A program made the translations under genes and the position numbers. A DNA stretch of 64,000 nt from Williamsia muralis (lineage in GTDB: Bacteria; Actinomycetota; Actinomycetes; Mycobacteriales; Mycobacteriaceae): assembly GCF_002735905.1 (NCBI RefSeq), contig NZ_PEBD01000004.1, positions 992,001 through 1,056,000 of the forward strand, read 5' to 3'. Shown in pieces: positions 16,091 to 24,512 of this stretch; positions within the stretch are counted from its first letter, which is position 1, and each line of letters opens with the position of its first letter. Below the pieces are notes generated by a model. It was given only the letters and a program-made list of their open reading frames with translations, ran no database searches and had not been told where the DNA came from.

Positions 16091-17140
16091 TCAGAGGCGG
16101 AACAGCATCGTCTCCGCAGTCAGGCCTGGCCCGAACGCCATCGCACTACCCATCCCGGTCGGGCCTCCGGCGGCTGCCCGTTTCATCATCTCGGCGAGCA
16201 CGAACAGCACGGTGGCCGACGACATGTTGCCGTAGTTGTCGAGCACGTACCGCGACACCTCCAAGGCGGACGGCTCGAGTTCGAGTGCGTTCTCCACCGC
16301 GTCGAGAATGGTGCGGCCCCCCGGGTGGATCGCCCACAGATCGATGTCGCCGGGGGTGCGCCCGGCAAGGATGAGTTTGAGGTTCTCCTGGTTCAGTGCG
16401 CGGCCCAACTGCCCAGGGACCTTGCCGGAAAGAACCATGTCGTAGCCGGCGTTGCCGATGCGCCAGGTGATCAGATCTCGCGTATCGGGAACCATGACCT
16501 GTTTGAACGAGTCGAGCTCGATGCCCGATCGATCGGCCGAGATGACGGCGGCGGCACACCCGTCCCCGAAGATCAAGAACGACAACATCGATTCCAGGCT
16601 TTTGGGCTGCTGCATGTGCACCGAGCACAGTTCGACGCTCACGAGCAGGACTTTCGCCTGTGGGTTCGCGCGGACGATGTTGTCGGCAGTCTTGAGTCCG
16701 GTGATACCGGCGAAACATCCCATGAAGCCGATCTGGGTGCGGTCGACGTTGGGGCTGATGCCACAGGTCTTGATGATGTCGTAATCGATTCCCGGAGAAT
16801 AGAATCCGGTACAGGTGACGATCACCAGATGAGTGATCTCGTCGGCCGCGTCACCGAGATCGAGGCCTTCGACGGCCTTGCGTGCCAGTTTCGGGGCCTT
16901 GTCCTCGTACTCGACCATGCGTGTCTCGGTGTCGACCGAGCTCGGGTTTCCGCCGTAGAAGGTGATCGGGTCCTCCACCGCGGACCACCGATGAGAGATC
17001 TGGGCACGCTCTGCCATCCGCCGGAACAACAGCATCTTGCGCCGTTCCTCGATCAGTTCGGGCGCGTGGTCGACGAAGATGTCGTGGACATCGAGGTCGG
17101 GTACAGCGGTGCTGATCTGGTTGACAAAGGCAGTAGCCAT
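16091..17140 (-). CDS. Type III polyketide synthase
   Basis: A 349-residue chalcone/stilbene-synthase-superfamily enzyme. The full Cys-His-Asn triad is present: Cys about 142 in GFMGCFAGITG, His about 272 in WAIHPGGRTI, and Asn about 305 in LDNYGNMSSATVLFVL. It extends an acyl-CoA starter with malonyl-CoA and cyclises it to a pyrone, resorcinol or naphthol-type product. The ATG at 17140 begins the conserved part (ATAFVNQISTAVPD); an open frame reaches 17248 without family similarity. Divergent from a glycosyltransferase and an aromatic hydroxylase, which together suggest a small polyketide pathway. The starter unit is not deducible. Confidence 0.92.
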   Translation of the reverse strand: MATAFVNQISTAVPDLDVHDIFVDHAPELIEERRKMLLFRRMAERAQISHRWSAVEDPITFYGGNPSSVDTETRMVEYEDKAPKLARKAVEGLDLGDAADEITHLVIVTCTGFYSPGIDYDIIKTCGISPNVDRTQIGFMGCFAGITGLKTADNIVRANPQAKVLLVSVELCSVHMQQPKSLESMLSFLIFGDGCAAAVISADRSGIELDSFKQVMVPDTRDLITWRIGNAGYDMVLSGKVPGQLGRALNQENLKLILAGRTPGDIDLWAIHPGGRTILDAVENALELEPSALEVSRYVLDNYGNMSSATVLFVLAEMMKRAAAGGPTGMGSAMAFGPGLTAETMLFRL

Positions 17141-17407
17141 GAGATGAAGTCCGAATCTTGTCTCAAAAGAACTGGGGCAGTCGTTTTCTCGCATCCGTGC
17201 GAACGTCGTGACTGACGCAAACGTAGGTCCGATCGGGTGCCACCGCAACCGTGAGGCACCGGTTCGACCGTGATTTTCAGGAGATCTTCAGGGCGTGTCG
17301 TTCAGCCGCTCGACCTTTGGACTGCCGATCCGTCGCGGAGACGTCGACGATGGTGCTCTTGTGGCAACATCGGGAGTTCGGTGGGGCTGGAAGGACGAGG
17401 TTCGCAG

Positions 17408-18700
17408 GTGCCCGGTGTCTTGTTGTGCAGTGCGCCGCTGACAGGTCATGTGGCGCCGATGATCGCCATCGGCCGACAACTCCGGCTGGACGGCTGGACC
17501 GTTGTGGTTCTCACCGGCAGCCGGTTTCGCCGCCGCATCGAAGAGGCGGGACTGGCACACGTACCGCTTCCTGCGTCGTGTGACTTCGATGACCGCGACC
17601 TCGACCGGGTCTTTCCCGGCCGCCACCGGATGCCCGGCGTCCTGCGGTCGCGTTTTGACCTCGAGCATCTGTTCGCGGCAAAGATCGCCGACCAATACCG
17701 AGCGCTGTCGGTGCTCGTGGACGAGACCGACGTCGATGTGGTGTTGGCCGAAAATCTGTTCCTGGGTGTTCTCCCACTGCTCCGGCGGGCCGGCCGGCGG
17801 CCGCGAGTCGGTTCGGTCTGTACGTCGCCGTTGATGGTGAACAGCCAGGACACGGGTCCGTTCGGGCCAGGGCTCCCGCCGTCGACCACGCGCCTGGGAA
17901 TGATGCGCAACCGAATGTTGACCGTGGGCGCCGAACACCTCGTGCTGCGCCGGGTGCAACACCTCGCCGAGACCGCGGTGCGTGAGTGCGTCGGGGAAGG
18001 TGCCGGCGCGTTCATCCTGGATTGGCCCCTGCTGGCAGACGACATCTTCGTGCTCACCACGCCATCGTTCGAATACCCGCGACGGGACCTGGCCGGTCGT
18101 CTCGAATTCGTCGGGCCGGTTCTCGATCCGGTTGGTAGCCAGCACGATCCGCCGGAATGGTGGCCTGAAGTGACGGGCCCCCGGCGAGTCGTTGTGGTGA
18201 CGCAGGGCACCCTCGACAACGGTGACCTGAGCAAGCTCGTGGAACCGACCCTGACCGGTCTGGCGGACATGGACACCGTGGTGGTCGCCGCGACAGGTGG
18301 CAAGCCGCAATCGTCGGTGCGGGTTCGAACGGCCAATTCGATCGTCACCGAGTTCGTTCCGTTCGATCTCATGCTGCCGAAGGCAGACGTGCTGGTCACC
18401 AACGGCGGCTGGGGCGGGGTGCACTACGCGCTGAGGCACGGGGTTCCGATGGTGGTTGCCGGGACAACCGAGGACAAGAACGAGGTCGCCGCCCGAATAG
18501 TCCGATCCGGGTGTGGGATTCGGCTCCGGTCCGCGCGACCGCGGGCGATTTGTCGCGCGGTCGAGACGGTGCTCTCCGATCCGGGGTATCGCCGGCGTGC
18601 TCGTGAACTGGGTGATGAGATCGCGCAGCTCGACGGGCCGGCCAACATCAGTCAGGCGCTCACCCGACCGCCGCGGGCACAAGCACGGTCGGCCGGATGA
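17408..18700 (+). CDS. GT1-family (MGT/UGT-like) glycosyltransferase
   Basis: A 430-residue GT-B fold glycosyltransferase of the macrolide-glycosyltransferase type. The N-terminal acceptor domain starts with VLLCSAPLTGHVAPMIAIG. The C-terminal nucleotide-sugar site is the TNGGWGGVHYALRHGVPMVV segment (about residue 330), including the HGVP turn. It likely glycosylates a small lipophilic aglycone; a hydroxylated polyketide from the adjacent type III PKS is the obvious candidate. GTG at 17408 has a GAGG ribosome site 7 bp upstream. The stop overlaps the monooxygenase start by 4 bp. Confidence 0.88.
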   Translation: MPGVLLCSAPLTGHVAPMIAIGRQLRLDGWTVVVLTGSRFRRRIEEAGLAHVPLPASCDFDDRDLDRVFPGRHRMPGVLRSRFDLEHLFAAKIADQYRALSVLVDETDVDVVLAENLFLGVLPLLRRAGRRPRVGSVCTSPLMVNSQDTGPFGPGLPPSTTRLGMMRNRMLTVGAEHLVLRRVQHLAETAVRECVGEGAGAFILDWPLLADDIFVLTTPSFEYPRRDLAGRLEFVGPVLDPVGSQHDPPEWWPEVTGPRRVVVVTQGTLDNGDLSKLVEPTLTGLADMDTVVVAATGGKPQSSVRVRTANSIVTEFVPFDLMLPKADVLVTNGGWGGVHYALRHGVPMVVAGTTEDKNEVAARIVRSGCGIRLRSARPRAICRAVETVLSDPGYRRRARELGDEIAQLDGPANISQALTRPPRAQARSAG

Positions 18701-20226
18701 CAACGGTGCCGGTGGTGGTCGTCGGGGCCGGACCGACGGGTCTGACCGCGGCCTGCCTGCTGGCCGCACACGGCGTTGATTGTGTGGTCGTCGAACGACG
18801 GCGGGGCGTGCATCCGTTGCCTCGCGCTGTCCACCTCGACGACGAGGTCTACCGGATACTGCAAAGTGCCGGTGCCGCAACCGAGTTCGGGTCCAGTGGG
18901 CGAGCCGCACATGGCTTGCGCTTGGTGAATCCGCAGGGCCGGGTGCTGATGGAGTTCGCACGTGATCGCGCCGTGGGTCACAGCGGTTGGCGTGAGACCA
19001 CGATGTTCGATCAGCCGGACCTGGAACGGGCACTGCGTGGCGCCCTGGCCGAGCACCCGGGAACCCAGGTGATGGAAGGTTCCGTCGTAGAAGCGATCAC
19101 ACCCCGAACCGACGGGGCAGTGGTGAGCGTCCGACGGGACTCCGGTGCCCGCGCCACGCTGTACGCACGCTATGTCCTCGGTTGCGATGGCGCTTCGAGT
19201 GCGGTGGCGCAAGCCATCGGAGGGACATGGCGCGACCTGCGATTCACCCAGGAGTGGCTGGTCGTGGATGTCCGTGCCTCCCACGAGGTGACGATGTGGC
19301 CGGGCGTGCACCAGGTCTGCGCCGGGTCTGGAGCATCGACGTTCATGCGAATCGGAGCTGACCGATACCGGTGGGAGTTCCGGCTCCCGACCGATCTGGA
19401 CCGCGAGCCGGACGCGCTCTGGGCACTCGGTGAGATACGGAGGTCGCTGCCCGACAGCTGCGACATCGAGGTGGTCCGGACGGCGCGATACCGGCACGCC
19501 GCACGGGTCGCACGGCGTTGGCGCGCGGGCCCCCTGTTCATCCTGGGTGATGCCGCACATCTCACCCCGCCGTTCATCGGTCAGGGTCTCGGCGCGGGAC
19601 AACGCGATGCGGTGAACCTCGCCTGGAAGCTCGCTGCTGTACTCGAGGGCCGGGCGGACGACCGTCTGCTGGACAGTTATCAGACCGAGCGTGCACCGCA
19701 CGTCCTGCGGTCGGTGGCCGCGGCGACGGCGATCGGCCGGGCCATGTCCGTCGAACCCGGACCGGGCAGAGCGGCCGTGGACGCGGTGTTGCGTGGGCTC
19801 GGCGGTGCGCCAGGTGCCGCGACCATCGGACCGCGGCTGATCTATCCGCGGGTCGGCAGAGGAGGCCTGCCCGTACGGGAGCGCATCCGACGGGGGAGTG
19901 GTCGACTCGGCGCGTTGTTCCCCCAATTCGTCCTGCGTTCCGGCCCCGACGTTGAGATGGTGGTCGGCTCCGACGACGTGCTGGGGCTCGGCCCGGTGCT
20001 GGTGCACGACGGTCGGTTCACCGACGAGCTGGCCGACCACGCGGATGCCGTTGGTGCACGCAGAGTGGCGGTCGACGAATTCGGCCCGGCCGCACCCCAA
20101 CTCACCGAGTGGCTTCGCAGCAGCCATCTCAACGCAGTTCTTGTTCGGCCGGACCGGGTGATCACCGCCGTGGAGTCGACGTCCAGCCGGGTCATCGCGT
20201 TCAGGACATCCGCGTTCAGGGCATGA
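18697..20226 (+). CDS. FAD-dependent aromatic monooxygenase (MhpA-like)
   Basis: A 509-residue class A flavoprotein hydroxylase. The Rossmann motif is VVVGAGPTGLTAACLLAAHGVD, the DG motif is YVLGCDGASSAV (about residue 160) and the GD motif is LGDAAHLTPPFIGQGLGAGQRDAVNLAWKL cut here to its core GDAAHLTPP (about residue 285). Closest family type is 3-(3-hydroxyphenyl)propionate hydroxylase (MhpA) and polyketide hydroxylases. Coupled by overlap to the glycosyltransferase and divergent from the type III PKS, so it may hydroxylate or oxidise the PKS product to a catechol or quinone. Confidence 0.88.
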   Translation: MTTVPVVVVGAGPTGLTAACLLAAHGVDCVVVERRRGVHPLPRAVHLDDEVYRILQSAGAATEFGSSGRAAHGLRLVNPQGRVLMEFARDRAVGHSGWRETTMFDQPDLERALRGALAEHPGTQVMEGSVVEAITPRTDGAVVSVRRDSGARATLYARYVLGCDGASSAVAQAIGGTWRDLRFTQEWLVVDVRASHEVTMWPGVHQVCAGSGASTFMRIGADRYRWEFRLPTDLDREPDALWALGEIRRSLPDSCDIEVVRTARYRHAARVARRWRAGPLFILGDAAHLTPPFIGQGLGAGQRDAVNLAWKLAAVLEGRADDRLLDSYQTERAPHVLRSVAAATAIGRAMSVEPGPGRAAVDAVLRGLGGAPGAATIGPRLIYPRVGRGGLPVRERIRRGSGRLGALFPQFVLRSGPDVEMVVGSDDVLGLGPVLVHDGRFTDELADHADAVGARRVAVDEFGPAAPQLTEWLRSSHLNAVLVRPDRVITAVESTSSRVIAFRTSAFRA

Positions 20227-20288
20227 TCGTGAACGTCGCCGCCCGCGGCATGCACTACGCCCACGGGTGTCGCTGGTAAGTTCCTGCC

Positions 20289-21479
20289 GTGGGTCTGACG
20301 AGGCGAGCGGTTGCACTCGCCGCACTGGTTGTGGCCCTTGTGCTCGCCGGCTGCGGCGGCGAGGCCACCTCGACATCGAACGGTGGGGAGACGAGCTGGA
20401 CCAACCCGGCGCATGTCCCGTTCCCGGGCCCAGGTGACGTGGTCGAGGTGACGGACTGGGTGTCCGGCGGCGCTGAGGCGACGCAGGTGTCCGGCAAGCG
20501 GATCCTGTACCGATCCACGGACGTCGAGAACCGGCCGATCGTCGTCTCGGGGACCGTGTTCGTGCCGTCGGGGCAGGCGCCGGAGGGCGGTTGGCCGATT
20601 CTTGCGATCGGCCACGGGTCCACCGGGATCAACGTCGACTGCGCACCCTCACTCACCCCGGACCTGTACGGCCTGCTCCGGTTGGTCCGCAACTACCTGC
20701 GTGCGGGGATGGCCGTCACCTTCGCCGACTACTCCGGGCTCGGCACGCCGAGTGGACCCCATCCCTATCTCGACCCGTATGCGGCGGCCCGAACGATGAT
20801 CGACTCTGTACGCGCCATCCGACACGTCTTCCCCAGCATGTCGTCGACATGGGCGACCTACGGCATCTCCCAGGGCGGAGCAGCCAGCTGGGCGGCCGAC
20901 GAGCTCGCGGTGGACTATGCGCCGGAACTCCGCCTCGTCGGAGCAGTTGCACAGGTTCCGTCGACGGACAAGACCCCGATGGTGGATCTGGCCGCTGCCG
21001 GCACATTGACCCTCGAACAACAGGGCATCCTCCAATGGCTGGAGGAGTCGTTGGCGCGCAGGCATGCTGATTTCGACCTGAACAACTACCGCCAGGGTGG
21101 CCTCGCGGAGCGGTGGACCGATCTCAGTGGCTGCGGGCGGTCGAACGCGCGAGAGCGGGCGCTACGGCAGATCTCGGCCTCCGAGTTCGCGCCGTCCAGT
21201 CCTGCCGCCGCCGAACGCTTGCGTACGTTGCTGCAGTCGACGGCGTTGCCGCGCACACGGTTGTCGGCCCCGCTGTACGTCTTGTACGGCGGCGCCGACC
21301 GGTTCAATGCCCCCGAGTGGATCACCGCCGGGATCCGGAAGGCGTGCGAACTCGGTGGCCCGATCACCATCACCTACAGCCCCGGGGCCGGGCACGGCAA
21401 TGTGGACACGAGCGGCATCGCGCGGTATCTGGCCGACCGGGTCGCCGGCGTGCCGGTGCGCGATGATTGTCGTCGATGA
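20289..21479 (+). CDS. Secreted lipoprotein of the secretory lipase (LIP) family
   Basis: A 396-residue alpha/beta hydrolase with a lipoprotein signal peptide: two Arg, a hydrophobic run and the lipobox LVLAGC (Cys 22). The nucleophile elbow is YGISQGG (Ser about residue 194); a late GAGHGN holds the likely catalytic His. It matches the secretory lipase family of mycolata, which act on acylglycerols or other esters at the cell surface. The start is GTG at 20289 without a clear ribosome site. Its stop overlaps the first SMR gene by 4 bp. Confidence 0.88.
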   Translation: MGLTRRAVALAALVVALVLAGCGGEATSTSNGGETSWTNPAHVPFPGPGDVVEVTDWVSGGAEATQVSGKRILYRSTDVENRPIVVSGTVFVPSGQAPEGGWPILAIGHGSTGINVDCAPSLTPDLYGLLRLVRNYLRAGMAVTFADYSGLGTPSGPHPYLDPYAAARTMIDSVRAIRHVFPSMSSTWATYGISQGGAASWAADELAVDYAPELRLVGAVAQVPSTDKTPMVDLAAAGTLTLEQQGILQWLEESLARRHADFDLNNYRQGGLAERWTDLSGCGRSNARERALRQISASEFAPSSPAAAERLRTLLQSTALPRTRLSAPLYVLYGGADRFNAPEWITAGIRKACELGGPITITYSPGAGHGNVDTSGIARYLADRVAGVPVRDDCRR

Positions 21480-21856
21480 CCACCCTCTCGAACATCGCAA
21501 CGAACAAGTGGCTTGTCCTCGGCTGCGCCATCGTCAGTGAGGTCAGTGCCACCCTTGCCCTGCGCGCGTCGGTGGACGACGCGCGGTGGCTGGTCCTGGT
21601 GGCCGCCGGATACCTCGGCGGGTTCGCCTTCCTCGCGCTTGTCCTGCGGGCCGGAATGGCGGTGGGAGTTGCCTACGGGATCTGGGCGGCCGTGGGCGTC
21701 GCACTGACCGCGGTGCTCGCCGCCATCATCTTCGGTGATGCGTTCACCGTGGGTATCGGTGTGGGTATCGCGATCGTGATCGGTGGGGTCCTCCTGGTCG
21801 AATTGGGCTCGCACGGCGGCCATGAGACGGCGGACGAACCCAAGGCGCCCGAATGA
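21476..21856 (+). CDS. Small multidrug resistance (SMR) protein, subunit 1
   Basis: A 126-residue four-helix SMR protein (EmrE family) with the conserved Glu in helix 1 (IVSEVSATLALRAS) and the AYGIWAAVGVALTAV loop in helix 3. It has a polar C-terminal tail (about 20 residues) that the partner lacks, as often seen in heterodimeric SMR pairs such as YkkCD or EbrAB. ATG at 21476 overlaps the lipase stop, and its own stop overlaps the second SMR gene. Expected to exchange protons for cationic or guanidinium-type compounds; specificity unknown. Confidence 0.9.
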   Translation: MTTLSNIATNKWLVLGCAIVSEVSATLALRASVDDARWLVLVAAGYLGGFAFLALVLRAGMAVGVAYGIWAAVGVALTAVLAAIIFGDAFTVGIGVGIAIVIGGVLLVELGSHGGHETADEPKAPE

Positions 21857-22179
21857 CGTGGACGTACCTGACGATCGCGATCGTCTTCGAGGTCGCGGGC
21901 ACGCTCTCACTGCGAGCGTCGGACGGCTTCCGCAAGATGATCTGGCTGATTCCGACCGTTGTCGGCTATCTGGTTGCGTTCGGCGCCCTGTCGCTGACCT
22001 TGGCCGGCGGCATGCCCGTCGGTGTGGCTTACGGGATCTGGGCCGCGTGCGGTGTCGCGTTGACCGCGGTCATAGCGAGATTGGTTTTCAAGGATCCGCT
22101 GACTTGGGTGATGGGTGCAGGCATCGTCCTGATTGCCTGTGGCGTCCTGGTCATCGAACTGAGCTCTTCGCACCACTGA
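21853..22179 (+). CDS. Small multidrug resistance (SMR) protein, subunit 2
   Basis: A 108-residue SMR protein with helix-1 Glu (AIVFEVAGTLSLRAS) and AYGIWAACGVALTAVIA in helix 3. Overlaps the preceding SMR gene by 4 bp; together they probably form an antiparallel heterodimer. Because the lipase gene is coupled to them, the three genes are one transcriptional unit. Confidence 0.9.
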   Translation: MTWTYLTIAIVFEVAGTLSLRASDGFRKMIWLIPTVVGYLVAFGALSLTLAGGMPVGVAYGIWAACGVALTAVIARLVFKDPLTWVMGAGIVLIACGVLVIELSSSHH

Positions 22180-22185
22180 CGGTTC

Positions 22186-22209
22186 GCCGGCGTTGGGGCG
22201 CCGGCCTTT
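22186..22209 (+). terminator. Terminator of the lipase-SMR operon
   Basis: GCCGGCG (22186-22192) / CGCCGGC (22199-22205), 7-bp perfect stem with a TTGGGG loop, followed by CTTTC. It starts 7 bp past the SMR stop. Confidence 0.65.
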
Positions 22210-22218
22210 CGTCGACGA

Positions 22219-22249
22219 CGCGGCCCCGGGTACCGAACCCGGAGCCGCG
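22219..22249 (-). terminator. Two-part GC hairpin, likely terminator of the 2OG-oxygenase gene
   Basis: Outer arms CGCGGC/GCCGCG (22219-22224 and 22244-22249) and inner arms CCGGGT/ACCCGG (22226-22231 and 22237-22242) form a long stem with small bulges. It is 32 bp past the stop of the minus-strand oxygenase, opposite the terminator of the SMR operon. Confidence 0.5.
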
Positions 22250-22280
22250 CTGTGACGCGCGCCTTGACCACTCGCTGGGA

Positions 22281-23249
22281 CTACTTCGCGAAGTTCGCAC
22301 TGATCCGCTGGTGCAGATAGTCCTTCGCAGTGATCGGCGGGTACTTACCGCTGGGACCCTCGATGACCACCTCGCTGTTGGCCTGGGCGAAGAAGGCGAT
22401 GGAATACCGTGCACCACGGTCGTCCCCGGCCCCGGGGCTGCGCACCCGATGAAAGTTGGACGGTAGTACGTCGTCGCTCCACCGCATCAGCATGTCCCCG
22501 ATGTTGCAGGTGATCGCATCGTCGGAGGGTTCGACCGACGTCCACTCCTGTGAGTCCATCTCCTTACCCGGGCACACCTGCAATCCGCCCTGGCCGTTTC
22601 GCTGGAAAAGCAATGTGAGGCAGTCGAAATCGGTGTGCGCACCCGCTCGCCACATCCCGGTCAGTTCGGCGTCCTGCGGGACCGCGAAGTAGTGCAGCAA
22701 CCGCAGGGTGCTCTGGTAGGTGTCCGACGTCGGGTCGTGGGCTGCCGCGAAGAAGTCACGGTGGAAACCCATCTTCTCGGCGAACAGCGACAGCAAATCC
22801 ATCGCCAGGTGCCAGCATTTGGCCTCGAATGCCTTGATGGTGTCGGTGAACCCGGCAAGTTCGTCGTCGGACGGCCAGAGTCCGTCCATGTTCGAGAGAG
22901 TGACCTGGTAAGACTCCTTCTGGTCCGGGGTTCCCACCGACGGCCGAACCTGGGTCATGCTCTCCCATCCGGAATTGAATCGTTTCGGATAGCGGGCCTT
23001 GACCTCGGCCGGCAGTGCGAAGAATGCTTCTGCCATCGCGAAGGCCCGACGTACCTCGGTCAGGTCGATACCGTGGTCGACCACCTGGAAGAACCCGATG
23101 TCGGTTGCTGCCGACCACAATTCATCGGCGATCTCGGCGCGTCTGGTGCTGAGGTCGGCCAGCGAGACGCGCCGCACCTCGCGGGTGCTCTCGGTGCCAA
23201 TTGCGCCCATTCGGCGTTCGCGCTGCAATTCGGTCATGTCGTACGTCAT
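22281..23249 (-). CDS. Isopenicillin-N-synthase-family 2OG-Fe(II) oxygenase 1
   Basis: A 322-residue non-haem iron oxygenase of the IPNS-like group. The N-terminal DIOX_N domain has GFFQVVDHGID; the iron ligands are His and Asp in GAHTDFDCLTLLFQ and the distal His in NFHRVRSPGAG; the 2OG-binding Arg-x-Ser is RYSIAFF. 2OG oxygenases hydroxylate, demethylate or desaturate small molecules. In the same locus there is a second, dissimilar IPNS-like oxygenase, an ABC importer and an amidohydrolase, so it probably acts on the imported compound. Fungal thymine 7-hydroxylase belongs to this family, a possible precedent. An internal ATG at 23237 is also possible. Confidence 0.88.
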   Translation of the reverse strand: MTYDMTELQRERRMGAIGTESTREVRRVSLADLSTRRAEIADELWSAATDIGFFQVVDHGIDLTEVRRAFAMAEAFFALPAEVKARYPKRFNSGWESMTQVRPSVGTPDQKESYQVTLSNMDGLWPSDDELAGFTDTIKAFEAKCWHLAMDLLSLFAEKMGFHRDFFAAAHDPTSDTYQSTLRLLHYFAVPQDAELTGMWRAGAHTDFDCLTLLFQRNGQGGLQVCPGKEMDSQEWTSVEPSDDAITCNIGDMLMRWSDDVLPSNFHRVRSPGAGDDRGARYSIAFFAQANSEVVIEGPSGKYPPITAKDYLHQRISANFAK

Positions 23250-23267
23250 GAGCTGAGGACTTCCCGT

Positions 23268-23288
23268 TCTGAGGTCTGAGGTCTGAGG
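23268..23288. repeat. Three tandem copies of TCTGAGG upstream of oxygenase 1
   Basis: The heptamer TCTGAGG is repeated three times exactly (23268, 23275, 23282), 19 bp before the oxygenase start on the minus strand (read there as CCTCAGA). GGTTTTGGG occurs twice just beyond (about 23288 and 23302). Lies in the leader between oxygenase 1 and the binding-protein gene. Confidence 0.8.
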
Positions 23289-23345
23289 GTTTTGGGACCG
23301 GGGTTTTGGGTCTGGAGGAACGCGCTGTGTTCGCGAGAGTGCTGG

Positions 23346-24512
23346 TCAGGGAATGGAGATGGCGGGGTCGGTGAACTGATTGGTGAACATCTGCTGCGCG
23401 GTCATCGACGCGGGCACCCGATTTCCCCCCGCGGCCAGAACCGGTGCCAGTTCTGCGACGTTGCGGCTGGTGCGGGCGTCGTCGTAGATACCGAACGCGC
23501 CGTTGTCCTCGTTCGCGAGAAGCCCCTTCTCTTGCAAGAGATCAGCACTGAAAGCGGCTTCGCCCTCGCTGTAGGGCGAGTAGGTCTGGTCTTGCGACAC
23601 CACGTCGACGATGACCTTGTTCGTCGCTTCGGGAGCGGTGATGTAATCGACGCCCGCTTGCTGGATGATGGGCACCAGTTTCTCCAGGCACGGTGAGAAC
23701 TCGGCCAGCTTGTCTGCTCGCACAGAGACATTCGAGGCGTAGATGTCGTAGCCGGCATCCTTGATCAGGCCGTAGGACACCGGTTTGTCCCACGCGGGCG
23801 TCTCCTCCTCGTACGTGTACGGCTCCGAGTTCGCAAACCCCTGCTGGGCGATCGCCGGGTCACCGACGAACCTCGATGGTGCTCCGTCGTAGCTGGTGTC
23901 GATCTGCGACGGCTTCAACAGACCTTTCGCCACCATCCACTGCGGGAAGATCTGGTCCTTGGAAACCACGACGGTGGCATCGCCGGTGCCCACATCACTG
24001 ACGGATTTCCATTCGGGACGCGTCTGCGGATCCCACATCAGAATCGCCGGGCTGTATTTGAGCAGCGGGGTCACCCCGACCACAGGTTGGTCGGCGGCTG
24101 CCGACACCAGCTGATCTCCGTGCACCACACCGAGCATCGCCGAGTCGTCCACGTACAGCTGCGAGGTGACGGACTGGAACCCGATCGCGGGTCCGCCGGA
24201 CTTCAGCGTGATGTCCACTCCCGTGTCCTTGCCTCCGGCCACCAGCGGACCGGTAACCGATTTGTCGTCGGTGTTCACCTGGTAGCCCGGGCCGAGCATG
24301 GCAAAGAGAGCGCCCATGTCGGACTGCGGCTGCCACTGCAACTGCACCCCGATGTCTGCCGGACACACATCAGCGAGACTTTGCTCCGCTGCCGCCGGTT
24401 CGATCGAGACCGTTTCTGCCGCGTCGTCGGACCCGAATGCGCAGGCGGACAAGGTCAACGTGGTGAGCGCTACGGCGGTGATGCCGAAACGCCGACGGTG
24501 CGAAAACGTCAT
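23346..24512 (-). CDS. ABC transporter substrate-binding lipoprotein (NMT1/SsuA-like)
   Basis: A 388-residue extracytoplasmic binding protein. The signal peptide has three Arg, a hydrophobic run and the lipobox LTLSAC (Cys 24). The mature part follows the NMT1/THI5/SsuA-type periplasmic binding fold seen with nitrate, taurine, sulfonate and hydroxymethylpyrimidine importers. It is transcribed away from the ATPase and permease genes and shares the 320-bp divergent region with them. With no partner substrate signature, the ligand is unknown. Downstream on the same strand lies oxygenase 1. Confidence 0.85.
   Translation of the reverse strand: MTFSHRRRFGITAVALTTLTLSACAFGSDDAAETVSIEPAAAEQSLADVCPADIGVQLQWQPQSDMGALFAMLGPGYQVNTDDKSVTGPLVAGGKDTGVDITLKSGGPAIGFQSVTSQLYVDDSAMLGVVHGDQLVSAAADQPVVGVTPLLKYSPAILMWDPQTRPEWKSVSDVGTGDATVVVSKDQIFPQWMVAKGLLKPSQIDTSYDGAPSRFVGDPAIAQQGFANSEPYTYEEETPAWDKPVSYGLIKDAGYDIYASNVSVRADKLAEFSPCLEKLVPIIQQAGVDYITAPEATNKVIVDVVSQDQTYSPYSEGEAAFSADLLQEKGLLANEDNGAFGIYDDARTSRNVAELAPVLAAGGNRVPASMTAQQMFTNQFTDPAISIP

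Noticed and set aside
17288-19033. 581-residue open frame on the minus strand across the glycosyltransferase and monooxygenase
   Set aside because: Arg/Pro/His-rich composition without family motifs; it mirrors high-GC third-position bias of the two real plus-strand genes.
18652-20376. 574-residue minus-strand open frame
   Set aside because: Same type of shadow, opposite the FAD monooxygenase whose motifs are complete.
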